From the NCBI RefSeq assembly GCF_900343085.1, contig NZ_OPYI01000009.1:1-64000 (forward strand): a DNA stretch of 64,000 nt, given 5' to 3'. The position numbers and the translations under genes were made by a program. Under the pieces are notes generated by a model. That model was given only the letters and a program-made list of their open reading frames with translations, was not told the origin of the DNA and made no database searches. Below, in pieces: positions 52,309-60,838 of this stretch; within the stretch, counting starts at the first letter, position 1, and every line of letters begins with the position of its first letter. This DNA comes from Aedoeadaptatus coli. Lineage in GTDB: Bacteria > Bacillota > Clostridia > Tissierellales > Peptoniphilaceae.

Positions 52309-53045
52309 AATTAAGTGGTAAAAAGATCGCCATTGGTATTTTTGTTCTCCTTGTTCTTGCGGCGGTGAACGCGATCTTCGGCAATCCTATTTCGAAGGCT
52401 TTGGCGGAGCGCGGGGCAGATAAAGTGATCGCAGAAAAGTACGGCGATTTGGATTTGTCTCGCGAAAAGGCGGTTTATAACTTTAAGCTTCCCGAGTACG
52501 TCGTGCATTTGCAAGATAAGAACAGCGTGGATTCGGCCTTTGAGTTGTGTTTCGATTCCTTCGGCCGCCTGCAAAGGGATACATACGACTTTCGCATCGA
52601 CAACACGATGATGCGCTTTGACGATGCCATTCGCAAATACGGACGCGGGCTGGAGAAGGCCTACGACTTTCCCTATCAGATTACCTTATCTTTTTGGGAC
52701 AAGGTGGATCCCAGGGACTATTTGACGGTGGATCAGCCCGTGGACATGAAGCATTTGCCCTTTAAGCTGCAAGCGCAGATAAAGGGCGTGGGGGACGAGG
52801 TTGCGGCGAAAGCGGCCATGGCCGTGTTGCAACGGGCTCAGGGGATTATGGATGAAGAAGGCTTGAATGTGACTGCCTATACCGTCGACCTGACTTCAGA
52901 AAATAGAGTGAACGAAAAGGGCGAGGCGCAAAAGCCGAAGGATGAATTTTTCGCAATGGATATACCGCAGACGGTGGTGCGGGAAGGGGATGTGGATGCT
53001 CTGGAGAAAATGGCAAAGGCACAGATGACGGAAGGGAAGGAGTAA
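52305..53045 (+). CDS. Membrane-anchored protein of unknown function (246 aa)
   Basis: One N-terminal hydrophobic helix (KIAIGIFVLLVLAAVNAIFG) followed by an extracytoplasmic domain of about 215 residues. KVIAEKYGDLDLS and YNFKLPEYVVHLQDK are reminiscent of YfjL-like or DUF3139-type exported proteins, but I do not claim a family. Four-base overlap with the gene before and 3 bases to the gene after show tight coupling. Confidence 0.7.
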   Translation: MKLSGKKIAIGIFVLLVLAAVNAIFGNPISKALAERGADKVIAEKYGDLDLSREKAVYNFKLPEYVVHLQDKNSVDSAFELCFDSFGRLQRDTYDFRIDNTMMRFDDAIRKYGRGLEKAYDFPYQITLSFWDKVDPRDYLTVDQPVDMKHLPFKLQAQIKGVGDEVAAKAAMAVLQRAQGIMDEEGLNVTAYTVDLTSENRVNEKGEAQKPKDEFFAMDIPQTVVREGDVDALEKMAKAQMTEGKE

Positions 53046-53048
53046 AAG

Positions 53049-53333
53049 ATGTGGCTCGTGTTCGGCGTCGGCGCCGCGGCGTTCGCCCTATTCAATCTCG
53101 TAAAGCTCGACAAGCATCGGGAAATCTTTCGTTGGGCGAGCTTGTCCCTCACGGCCCTGGCCCTCTGCGCTTTTTACGGTGACGGCGCCGCCCGAGTCGC
53201 CCGTGGCGATTGGGGCGGGCTTATGGACACCATGCCCACCTTGAGCCGCGCCCTGTGGATTCTGACCATAGTTTCAATTGTGCTGAACGGGATGGATCTT
53301 TTTAAAGAAGGCGGTTCTTCACAAAGTAAATGA
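53049..53333 (+). CDS. Small membrane protein (94 aa)
   Basis: Three hydrophobic helices (MWLVFGVGAAAFALFNLV, SLTALALCAFY, ALWILTIVSIVLNGM) and short charged loops. No recognised family. Last gene of the three-gene membrane operon; a terminator follows at once. Confidence 0.7.
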   Translation: MWLVFGVGAAAFALFNLVKLDKHREIFRWASLSLTALALCAFYGDGAARVARGDWGGLMDTMPTLSRALWILTIVSIVLNGMDLFKEGGSSQSK

Positions 53334-53339
53334 CTCACG

Positions 53340-53364
53340 AAAGCTCGCTGATGCGGGCTTTTTT
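53340..53364 (+). terminator. Terminator of the membrane protein operon
   Basis: AAGCTCGC/GCGGGCTT stem (one G-U), TGAT loop, six T. Confidence 0.78.
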
Positions 53365-53437
53365 GTTGAATTTATGGGAGAATGGCAAACCGAGGAACAT
53401 GATATAATAAAATATAATCGCTGAGAGGGGGACTACT

Positions 53438-54859
53438 TTGAATCTGAAAGATTATCCGGGAGAAACAAATTTGTATGATAAAAAAGAAAAGTTGGAAACG
53501 AACAAACCAAAGTCTTGGTTAAAATCTGTATCAGCTTTCGCCAATAGTCGTGGAGGAAAATTATTCTTTGGAGTTAAAGAAGACAATGTCGTTCTCGGGC
53601 TTGAAGACTACAAAAAAGACTCTGAAAACATTAGTGAGATTATTAAAACTAAAATGGATTCTGTTCCCGATTTTGACATGGAAATAAAAGAGATAAATGG
53701 AAAATTTATTCTGGTTCTAACGATCTTTCCCGGAAAAAATACGCCCTATTTTGTTTTAGATGGTGGTACGAGGACAGCTTACAAAAGGGTGGGCAATCAA
53801 AGTATCCCTGCGGATCGAATTGATTTATTTAATCTTTCGTTGAAAGGCGAGCATATCAGTTATGACTCTTTAGAATCGAAAGAAAAATTAGATGATGTGA
53901 CTTTTAGAGAGCTTTCTCTAGAGTATAAAGAAAGGGTGAACCGGGAGCTTGTCGAAAGAGATTTGAAATCTTTTGGTTTAGTCAATGATGAGGACAAACT
54001 TACTAACGCAGGTGCGTTGTTTGCCGATGGATATCAAGTTTATCAATCAAGGGTATTTTGCACACGTTGGAACGGGCTTACAAAGGCAAATGGACGAATG
54101 GATGCTTTTGATGATGAAGAATTCGAAGGCAATATCATCTACCTTTTAAAGGCGTCGATGGATTTTGTGAAAAGAAATTCAAAAAAGATGTGGAAGAAGG
54201 GGCCCGTTTATCGTGTTGAGTACCCCGATTACCCTGAAAGGGCGGTGCAAGAAGCGCTGGTGAATGCCCTTATTCATAGGGATTATTCGGTGGTTGGAAG
54301 TGAAGTCCACGTGGATATTTACGATGATAGATTAGAAATATATTCTCCGGGCGGAATGTGTGATGGTAGTTTTATTCAAGAGCTGGACCCTTTGGATGTA
54401 TCTTCCATTCGAAGGAATCCAATCTTAGCGGATTTATTTTCGAGAATGGGCTTAATGGAACGGCGCGGCTCCGGACTTCGCAAGATTGTGGAAGCCTATG
54501 AATTGGAGGAGGGCTATCAAAGCAAGTTTATACCGCTATTTCGATCGACGGAATCCTCATTTAGAACCATCCTAAAGAATTTAAATTATGATACCGAAAA
54601 TGACACCCAAAATGACACCCAAAATGACACTCAAAACAGAAGCAAACGCTTAAAACCCGACGAACGGCGTGAAAAAATCGTTGAGATGATGAGGAATAAG
54701 TCTGAAATCACCTCTCTCGAGTTGTCGGAGCTGTTTTCGGTTTCATTAATTACGATAAAAAGGGATCTGAAGAAATTAACAGATGAGAATGTAATTGAGT
54801 ATGTAGGGAGTGCAAAAGATGGCTTTTGGAGCGTAAAAAGTAAAAATGAAGTGAAGTAG
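53438..54859 (+). CDS. Schlafen/AlbA_2-domain ATP-binding regulator
   Basis: 473 residues from a TTG start (GAGGGGG upstream). The N-terminal AlbA_2 (Schlafen-like) domain has SVSAFANSRGGKLFFGVKED; the middle is an HATPase-like helicase-related C domain (QEALVNALIHRDY, GMCDGSF, NPILADLFSRMGLMERRGSG); the end is a winged helix (SLELSELFSVSLITIKRDLKK). Such proteins are putative transcriptional regulators. A run of NDTQ repeats (about 387-399, 12-bp units at 54595-54636) separates the parts. The gene is clearly AT-richer than its neighbours, which suggests transfer. Confidence 0.88.
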   Translation: MNLKDYPGETNLYDKKEKLETNKPKSWLKSVSAFANSRGGKLFFGVKEDNVVLGLEDYKKDSENISEIIKTKMDSVPDFDMEIKEINGKFILVLTIFPGKNTPYFVLDGGTRTAYKRVGNQSIPADRIDLFNLSLKGEHISYDSLESKEKLDDVTFRELSLEYKERVNRELVERDLKSFGLVNDEDKLTNAGALFADGYQVYQSRVFCTRWNGLTKANGRMDAFDDEEFEGNIIYLLKASMDFVKRNSKKMWKKGPVYRVEYPDYPERAVQEALVNALIHRDYSVVGSEVHVDIYDDRLEIYSPGGMCDGSFIQELDPLDVSSIRRNPILADLFSRMGLMERRGSGLRKIVEAYELEEGYQSKFIPLFRSTESSFRTILKNLNYDTENDTQNDTQNDTQNRSKRLKPDERREKIVEMMRNKSEITSLELSELFSVSLITIKRDLKKLTDENVIEYVGSAKDGFWSVKSKNEVK

Positions 54860-54969
54860 CAATTGAATCATTATAGAAACTCCTTGCGATCAATTGTATG
54901 AATTTAATTATCCGATAACAGAATAAGAAGGCAGCCGAGACGTGGACTCGGTTGTTTCGCCATAGGAAG

Positions 54970-54995
54970 AAGGCGCCGATTTCGGCGCCTTTTTG
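54970..54995 (+). terminator. Terminator between convergent genes
   Basis: AGGCGCCG/CGGCGCCT stem with four-base loop and five T on the plus strand; the hairpin may also serve the minus-strand VWA gene ending at 55004. Confidence 0.75.
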
Positions 54996-55003
54996 CGTAT
55001 CTG

Positions 55004-56671
55004 CTAATTCATTTTCACCAGTTCTTTTTGGATCCACTTGCCCGCCACGTGGGCGATCTGTTCGATTTTTTGGATCTTCACGAAGCGGTGGCGATAGAGT
55101 TTTTCCGCGTTGTCCACGTGATCGCTGTTTAAGAGGGCGAGGATTTTCACGTTTTTTCGCGCCAGGGCGTCCAGGTAGCGGGCGGTGTCGTCGAGGGCTG
55201 GCCCTTCGAAATAGGATTTGTTCAGGCGCAGGCCCTTTCCCGTAAGGGGATGAAAGTCGCAGGGATTGGCGTCGGTGAGGACGATGGAAAGCTGCGGCGC
55301 TTTGGTGTCGAGAAGGACGGGGTAGGCCTTGAAGAAGAGGCCGTCCCGATTCCAGCCCATGGATTTGTAGCGGAAGATTTTTTTCATGTCGGCATCGTCG
55401 TCGTAGTCTTTCAAGATGGTAATGACGGTGGTGTCCTCCACCGTTTGGTAGCAGAGGATGCGGTTTTGAATGCCGTTGTTTTCCAGTGATTTGGAGAGAA
55501 TGTAGGCTTCGATGGCGATAGTCGATTCGATAGCGAGGAGGGAGGCGGAGGCGTCGAGGATGAGATCCACGCGAAAGCTCGGCCCCGGGTGCATGTTTTT
55601 CCGCTCGAAGATGGCGGCGCGGTTGGAGATTTCGGCGCGAAAGGCGCGGCGGGAAATGAGCTTGCCGCGGCGGGCTACTTCGCCGTCTAAGGTGGTGACA
55701 GAGGCCAGTTTCAACTTAAAGGCCCGGGTCAAGTCGCTGATGGCGCGGTTGTAGCTGTTTTTGTTTTCCTGAAATTTCATGAGGTGGCGGCGCACGGTGC
55801 GGGCGTTTAAATCCTGATCCGCGCTCTTGTCTTTCTCGTCGATGCCCCGGGTAAAGTAGATGCGGGATTTTCTGTGGCCTTCCGTGCAAATGGCTCGGTT
55901 CAGTGCCAAGCTCTTTTCGTCGGAGAAGAGGTTTTTGCCGAAGGTTTTTTCGATTTCCTCTTCCCGGTCTTTTTTCATGCGGCGAAGGAAATTGAAGACG
56001 ACGGGCATGTCGCCGCCCTCGCCCTCTCTGTGAAACATGGCGGGCACATTGGAGCGCTCGATGGAGATGTAGCCGGGGATAGAAAAGAGATGGATGGCGG
56101 GAAGCCAAGGCGGCAGGCGCCGGGTGTGTTCTCGGTAGTGCAGATAGCGGGCGAAGAGATCCGGCACACGGGCCACGAGGTTTTCCGCCGTCGTGTCCTC
56201 GGGGAGGCGAAGAGCATCGTAGATGGCCGCCTCTTTTTTGTTGAGCTTTTTGTAAGGGCGGCCCAGGATGTCGTGGGTGCGCTTCATTTCCATGGCGTAG
56301 AAAAGGGGCACGCGAAGGGCCAGGGTGCGCCGGCGCAGGTCGTGGGCGTCGTCTAAGAAGCGGCGGGCGAAGTCGATCCTGAGATCCGACAGCACCGGGC
56401 GCTCATCGACTTCGCGGCCATAAACCCATTCTTCCAAAAGGTAGAGGGCGAAGAGATCGTATTTCTCCCGCTGCATTTGGCCGGACCAAGAGGAGAAGAG
56501 GCGCTCCAAGGTGTCGGCGCCGAAGTATTTTGCGGCGAGGCCCAGGATGAGGTTTAAGTAGAAATCCGGATTGCCCGCCAGATCTTCTCCGTAGAGGACG
56601 GGGGAGAAGCCGTAGTTTTCCGCCCCGGCCCACTGGAGATTGTCGATTCTGTTTTTTCCGTGGCTTTTCAT
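55004..56671 (-). CDS. VWA-domain (CoxE/NorD-like) protein
   Basis: 555 residues. The C-terminal ~200 residues form a von Willebrand A fold with an intact MIDAS (ILDASASLLAIESTIAIE, i.e. DxSxS, and later VLTDANPCD). The N-terminal 340 residues are helical. It is paired with the MoxR-type ATPase three bases upstream. MoxR/VWA pairs act as metal-insertion or complex-assembly chaperones (NorQ/NorD, CbbQ/CbbO). No target enzyme is adjacent, so its client is unknown. Confidence 0.82.
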   Translation of the reverse strand: MKSHGKNRIDNLQWAGAENYGFSPVLYGEDLAGNPDFYLNLILGLAAKYFGADTLERLFSSWSGQMQREKYDLFALYLLEEWVYGREVDERPVLSDLRIDFARRFLDDAHDLRRRTLALRVPLFYAMEMKRTHDILGRPYKKLNKKEAAIYDALRLPEDTTAENLVARVPDLFARYLHYREHTRRLPPWLPAIHLFSIPGYISIERSNVPAMFHREGEGGDMPVVFNFLRRMKKDREEEIEKTFGKNLFSDEKSLALNRAICTEGHRKSRIYFTRGIDEKDKSADQDLNARTVRRHLMKFQENKNSYNRAISDLTRAFKLKLASVTTLDGEVARRGKLISRRAFRAEISNRAAIFERKNMHPGPSFRVDLILDASASLLAIESTIAIEAYILSKSLENNGIQNRILCYQTVEDTTVITILKDYDDDADMKKIFRYKSMGWNRDGLFFKAYPVLLDTKAPQLSIVLTDANPCDFHPLTGKGLRLNKSYFEGPALDDTARYLDALARKNVKILALLNSDHVDNAEKLYRHRFVKIQKIEQIAHVAGKWIQKELVKMN

Positions 56672-56674
56672 GGG

Positions 56675-57559
56675 TCAGTCCGTGAGATCGGCGAGATACA
56701 AGGGGGCTTTGAAGCGGGCCTTGAAGAGATCGGCGAGGAGCGCTTCTTCGAAGGGATCGAAGAGCTTGTTTGACAAGGTCATGGCGAGGGCGTCGTTCAG
56801 CTCCAGGCCTTCTTTTACGAGATCCAGGGCATCGAAGAGGCCGCGAATGTCCACGGCGTGGCGGGCGATTTCGTTGGCGGCGGCTTTTTTGTCCATATCC
56901 GCTACGAGGCGGGCCAGGTCGCGAACGAAGGCGGGCTTCAGATTCGGGTAGGTCTCCTCGATCAGTTGCTTGAGATCATTCTCGGCCATGGCGGGCATTT
57001 TCAACACGACGAAGCGGGAGAGCAGGGCTTCGTTTAAGTCCCGGGTGCCTTCGTAGCCTTCGTTCATGGTGGCGATGAAGCGGGTGGCCGGGTGGATCTT
57101 AATGAGGTCGTAGCCGGGCATATCGATGATGCGGCGGTAGTCCAAGGTGGAGTGGAGCACGGCCAGGGCTTCGTTTTTCGCCATGTTGATTTCATCGAGG
57201 ACGGCGAAGCCCCCGACTTTCGACGCCATGGTAATGGGGCCTTCCCGAAAGAAGACATTGCCGTCTCTTAAGCTGTCGTCGCCGATGAGGGCCGCGGCGT
57301 CGATGCTCATGTGCAGGGATACGTTCCACAGGGGCCGCTGAAAGAGTTTGGCCAAATTTTCCGCCAGCACGTTTTTGCCCGTGGACTTTTCGCCGACGAG
57401 GAGCAAATTTTTTCCGGATAAAATAGCGGCGGTGGCGGCCTTGAGGATTTCCTCGCCGTGGTAGCGGAAGCGGGGGTCGGGGATGCGGCTCGTATAGGCT
57501 TCGGGGACGGGATAGTTTTCGATAAATGCTTGAATGGGGTCTCTTTGATTCATGTTCAT
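56675..57559 (-). CDS. MoxR/NorQ-type AAA+ ATPase
   Basis: 294 residues. Walker A region LLVGEKSTGKNVLAENLAKL has Asn after GK instead of Ser/Thr; Walker B is AVLDEIN; sensor region FIATMNEGYEGTRDLNEAL. It is typical of AAA_5 MoxR-family ATPases that remodel a partner through the VWA protein encoded just downstream. A promoter at 57625-57653 and a 17-bp inverted repeat at 57593-57609 lie upstream. Confidence 0.88.
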   Translation of the reverse strand: MNMNQRDPIQAFIENYPVPEAYTSRIPDPRFRYHGEEILKAATAAILSGKNLLLVGEKSTGKNVLAENLAKLFQRPLWNVSLHMSIDAAALIGDDSLRDGNVFFREGPITMASKVGGFAVLDEINMAKNEALAVLHSTLDYRRIIDMPGYDLIKIHPATRFIATMNEGYEGTRDLNEALLSRFVVLKMPAMAENDLKQLIEETYPNLKPAFVRDLARLVADMDKKAAANEIARHAVDIRGLFDALDLVKEGLELNDALAMTLSNKLFDPFEEALLADLFKARFKAPLYLADLTD

Positions 57560-57592
57560 CTCTCATTTGCTTGTTTCAATGGCTTCGGTGTG

Positions 57593-57653
57593 CGTTCAAT
57601 ACATGAACGAGTGGTCTTATTTGTATTGTACCACGAAAATCCGCCGCCGTTAA
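57593..57653 (-). promoter_or_regulatory. Promoter and inverted repeat of the MoxR/VWA operon
   Basis: Minus strand TTAACG (57653-57648), 17-bp spacer, TACAAT (57630-57625). Just downstream, CGTTCA and TGAACG (57593-57609, 5-bp spacer) form an inverted repeat placed where a repressor could bind. Confidence 0.55.
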
Positions 57654-57698
57654 AAGTCGGCCCTTCCGTAAAAGCACGAGCTCGGGATTTTCCCCACG

Positions 57699-57721
57699 AA
57701 AAAAGCCCGCCGAAGCGGGCT
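57699..57721 (-). terminator. Terminator of the oxidoreductase/ferritin-like operon
   Basis: AGCCCGC/GCGGGCT stem with four-base loop; six T on the minus strand. Confidence 0.82.
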
Positions 57722-57744
57722 CTTTCGTAAGGAAACTCTTCTCT

Positions 57745-58239
57745 CTAGAAGGGTTCAAAGTTTTGCATGTTCCACCATTCTTGTTGGTAGATGTCGTATT
57801 GTTTTTGAAGGGTTTCGACGTGGCTTTCTTCCCATTTCGCTAAGATGTCGAAAAGCTTTTTGGATTCTTCGCTTTCAACTTTTTCTTTTGCTTCGGTGTA
57901 GAACTTCACGGAATCTTTTTCCATGTTCAGGCCTACGGAGAAGACGGTAACTGCCAGGCGAACCATGTCTTCGTCTACCTTGTCCCATTTGAAGATGCCC
58001 GGAGAGGGAACTTCTTTTTTCAGGGTTTCGGGATCGAAGTTAATGCTTCTGGAGTCGTCGATGAGCTTTTCGGAAAGGCTCTTTAAATATTCGATGTGAT
58101 CTTCTTCTTGGCGTGCCAAGTCTAAAAGTGCGTCTTTCGTCGAAGAGGGAGCGAATTTGTCTGCAGACAGTTTGTAGAATTCAGCGCCTTCCACTTCGTT
58201 GAGCATGGCTTGTCTTAAGATTTCAACTTCATTACGCAT
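57745..58239 (-). CDS. Ferritin-like diiron protein (rubrerythrin-type, no rubredoxin domain)
   Basis: 164 residues. Two EEXXH-like halves give a diiron four-helix bundle: MLNEVEGAEFYK with RQEEDHIEYL, and GLNMEKDSVKFY with WEESHVETL. The C-terminal rubredoxin domain of rubrerythrin is missing. Relatives handle peroxide or sulfur chemistry. It overlaps the oxidoreductase gamma gene by 8 bases, so it is made with that oxygen-sensitive enzyme and may protect it (inference). Confidence 0.85.
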   Translation of the reverse strand: MRNEVEILRQAMLNEVEGAEFYKLSADKFAPSSTKDALLDLARQEEDHIEYLKSLSEKLIDDSRSINFDPETLKKEVPSPGIFKWDKVDEDMVRLAVTVFSVGLNMEKDSVKFYTEAKEKVESEESKKLFDILAKWEESHVETLQKQYDIYQQEWWNMQNFEPF

Positions 58240-58786
58240 TGAGGATCTCCTTCATTTTGTTTTCGCCGAATTTCAGAGCGTCTAAGTTCATCTTCATGAT
58301 CTTTTCGCCTTTTTTGCCGTAGAGTTTGTCAACGGCTTTTTCAAGGGCTTCTTGGCTAACCATGTTCAGTACCGTGTTAAATGCGCCGATCATGATCATG
58401 TTCAGAACTCTCGGGTTGCCGTATTCTTCGGTCAGTTGGTTGACGGGCAGGTGGTGAGAAGTGATGTCTTTTCTGGAGGTGTCCTTGCTGACCAGGGAGC
58501 TGTTAATGAAAATGTGGCCGCCCGGTGCGACATAGGATTCGAATTTATCCAGAGAAGGTTCGTTCATAACGATGGCTGCATCGGCGGTAGAGATGTTCGG
58601 TGCGCCGATGGGTTCGTCGGAGATAATGACGGAGCAGTTTGCAGCGCCGCCACGCATAGCGGGACCGTAGGAAGGTAACCAGGATACGTGTTTGTTATCG
58701 AACATGCCGGCATAGGTCAATAATTGGCCGATACCCATAACGCCTTGGCCGCCGAAGCCGGATACAATTACTCTGTTTGTAGTCAT
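58232..58786 (-). CDS. 2-oxoacid:acceptor oxidoreductase, gamma subunit
   Basis: 184 residues. VSGFGGQGVMGIGQLL and PSYGPAMRGGAANCSVIISD are hallmarks of the gamma (POR_N-partner) domain. Together with the alpha and beta subunits and ferredoxin it converts a 2-oxoacid and CoA to acyl-CoA, CO2 and reduced ferredoxin. Overlaps beta by one base and the ferritin-like gene by 8. Confidence 0.92.
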   Translation of the reverse strand: MTTNRVIVSGFGGQGVMGIGQLLTYAGMFDNKHVSWLPSYGPAMRGGAANCSVIISDEPIGAPNISTADAAIVMNEPSLDKFESYVAPGGHIFINSSLVSKDTSRKDITSHHLPVNQLTEEYGNPRVLNMIMIGAFNTVLNMVSQEALEKAVDKLYGKKGEKIMKMNLDALKFGENKMKEILNA

Positions 58787-59532
58787 TATAGATCCTCCCC
58801 GTTACGCAGATTTCCTAAAGGATAGTAGGGAATCATGTTTTCTTCTAACCATTTCAACGCTTCTGCCGGCGGGTAACCCCAGTTGGTCGGGCAAGCGGAA
58901 AGTACTTCGACGATACCGAAGCCTTTGCCTTCTAATTGAATTTCGAAGCAGCGTTTGATGGCTTTTTTCGCTTTGCGGATGTTTGCCGGTGTGTTAACTG
59001 CAACACGTTCGACGAATTTTGCGCCGTCGATGGTAGCGAGCATTTCGGCAATGCGAATGGGGCGTCCGGACCAGTCAACTTGACGACCGGTGGGAGAAGT
59101 GGTGGTCTTTTGGCCGATCAGGGTCGTGGGGGCCATTTGGCCGCCGGTCATACCGTAGATGGCGTTGTTAACGAAGATGGTGGAAATCTTTTCGCCGCGG
59201 TGAGCCGCTTGAACGATTTCGCCGGAACCGATGGATGCCAAGTCGCCGTCGCCTTGGTAGGTGAAGACGAATTTGTCCGGAGTGGAGCGTTTAATCCCGG
59301 TAGCGACAGCCGGTGCACGGCCGTGGGCTGCTTCGTACATGTCGCAGTTGAAGTATTTGTATGCGAGTACGGCACAACCTACCGGTGCGATACCGATGGT
59401 GTTGCCGGTAAGGCCTAATTCTTCCAAGCATTCAGCCACGAGTTTGTGGATGACGCCGTGGGTACAGCCGGGGCAGTAGTGTGTGGGGACATCGGTTAAT
59501 GCTTTGCTTTTCGTGTAGATGAGTTTTTCCAT
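58786..59532 (-). CDS. 2-oxoacid:acceptor oxidoreductase, TPP-binding beta subunit
   Basis: 248 residues. The CPGCTHGVIHKL start, the TPP/Mg motif GDGDLASIGSGE...FVNNAIYGMTGGQM, and CPTNWGYPP near the end identify the beta subunit. It binds thiamine pyrophosphate and interacts with the ferredoxin subunit. Located between alpha (1 base upstream) and gamma (1-base overlap). Confidence 0.94.
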   Translation of the reverse strand: MEKLIYTKSKALTDVPTHYCPGCTHGVIHKLVAECLEELGLTGNTIGIAPVGCAVLAYKYFNCDMYEAAHGRAPAVATGIKRSTPDKFVFTYQGDGDLASIGSGEIVQAAHRGEKISTIFVNNAIYGMTGGQMAPTTLIGQKTTTSPTGRQVDWSGRPIRIAEMLATIDGAKFVERVAVNTPANIRKAKKAIKRCFEIQLEGKGFGIVEVLSACPTNWGYPPAEALKWLEENMIPYYPLGNLRNGEDL

Positions 59533-59533
59533 T

Positions 59534-60592
59534 TTACGCCTCCAATAACTTTAAAGCTACGTCTGCGATTTCTTCAGCCGTGGGGATCATACCGCCTTGG
59601 CGTCCGTAGAATTCAACGGGGATTCTACCGAGAACGGCGAGACGTACGTCTTCGACCATTTGACCTTGGTTTAATTCCACGTCTAAGATGACCTTACATT
59701 TGTCGTTGATCTTGTCGTAAGCCATATCGGGGAAAGGCCAGAGGGTAATGGGGCGCACGTAACCGACTTTGTAGCCTTTGGCTTTTAAGAGTTCGCCTGC
59801 GGACTTACAAATACGGCTGGTAGTACCGAATGCGGTGAAGACGATGTCAGCATCTTCGACGTCGACGACTTCGGCGCGTTTTTCGTTTTCAACGATGGTT
59901 TTGTATTTTTTGATTAACTTAATGTTTTGTGCCTCTAATTCTTCGGGAGAGAGGAAGAGGGAGTTGATGATGTGGGGTTCCCGTTTGCCTTCGGTACCGG
60001 TGGCTGCCCAGTCGGATTTGTCGAAGGTCTTGGTTTCGAATTCTTTGAATTCGATGGGTTCCATCATTTGGCCGAGCATACCGTCGCCGCACATGATGAC
60101 CGGGGTACGGTATTGGTCAGCTAAGTCGAAGCCTAAGTGGATTAAGTCGACCATTTCTTGGATGGATGCCGGTGCTAAGGTTAAGGTACGATAGTCGCCG
60201 TTACCACCGCCGCGTGTGGATTGGAAATAGTCGGTTTGAGACGGTTGGATGGAGCCGAGGCCCGGGCCGCCACGCATCATGTTGATGATCATGCAGGGAA
60301 GTTCGCAAGCAGCGATGTAGCTGATGCCTTCTTGCATAAGGGATACCCCGGGGGAAGAGGAACTGGTTGCTACGCGGGTACCGGTACCGGCGGAGCCGTA
60401 GAGCATGTTAATAGCTGCAACTTCCGATTCGGCTTGCAGGAAAGTACCGCCGATCTTCGGCAGTTCTCTTGCTAAGTATTCGGGAACTTCGGATTGAGGT
60501 GTGATGGGGTAGCCAAAATATGTTTTGCAACCGGCAGCGATAAGTGCCGCGCCGACAGCTTCGTTACCTTTGATTAGAATTTTTTCAGACAT
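59534..60592 (-). CDS. vorB: 3-methyl-2-oxobutanoate:ferredoxin oxidoreductase-type alpha subunit
   Basis: 352 residues. GNEAVGAALIAAGCKTYFGYPITPQSE and SSPGVSLMQEGISY(I)A are typical of VorB/KorA alpha subunits; length fits VorB. VOR acts on branched-chain 2-oxoacids from Val/Leu/Ile; KOR acts on 2-oxoglutarate. The sequence alone favours the Vor name used for this subfamily but does not prove the substrate. The ferredoxin gene precedes it by 12 bases. Confidence 0.9.
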   Translation of the reverse strand: MSEKILIKGNEAVGAALIAAGCKTYFGYPITPQSEVPEYLARELPKIGGTFLQAESEVAAINMLYGSAGTGTRVATSSSSPGVSLMQEGISYIAACELPCMIINMMRGGPGLGSIQPSQTDYFQSTRGGGNGDYRTLTLAPASIQEMVDLIHLGFDLADQYRTPVIMCGDGMLGQMMEPIEFKEFETKTFDKSDWAATGTEGKREPHIINSLFLSPEELEAQNIKLIKKYKTIVENEKRAEVVDVEDADIVFTAFGTTSRICKSAGELLKAKGYKVGYVRPITLWPFPDMAYDKINDKCKVILDVELNQGQMVEDVRLAVLGRIPVEFYGRQGGMIPTAEEIADVALKLLEA

Positions 60593-60604
60593 GTGAGACT
60601 CCTT

Positions 60605-60826
60605 TCACTCTTCGATGCGGTAGACGCTGATGACAGAGTCGGGGCAGATGATCGCACAGGATGTGCATGCGATACAATCATCCGGGTTTTTTGCGTAGGC
60701 AGGTCTGTAGCCCTTCGGGTTTAATTCGTCGGTTTTAAGAGCCAAGACGTCCTTGGGGCAGACAGAGACGCATAGGGCGCAACCCTTGCAGTACTCTTGA
60801 TCGAAAGTGACTTTTCCTTTTGCCAT
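60605..60826 (-). CDS. Ferredoxin-type 2x[4Fe-4S] subunit of the oxidoreductase
   Basis: 73 residues with two CxxCxxCxxxCP clusters (CKGCALCVSVCP and CIACTSCAIICP). It is the delta subunit that passes electrons from the TPP site to external ferredoxin. Second gene of the operon: P-loop ATPase, ferredoxin, alpha, beta, gamma, ferritin-like. Confidence 0.94.
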   Translation of the reverse strand: MAKGKVTFDQEYCKGCALCVSVCPKDVLALKTDELNPKGYRPAYAKNPDDCIACTSCAIICPDSVISVYRIEE

Positions 60827-60838
60827 TGGTTTTCCTCC

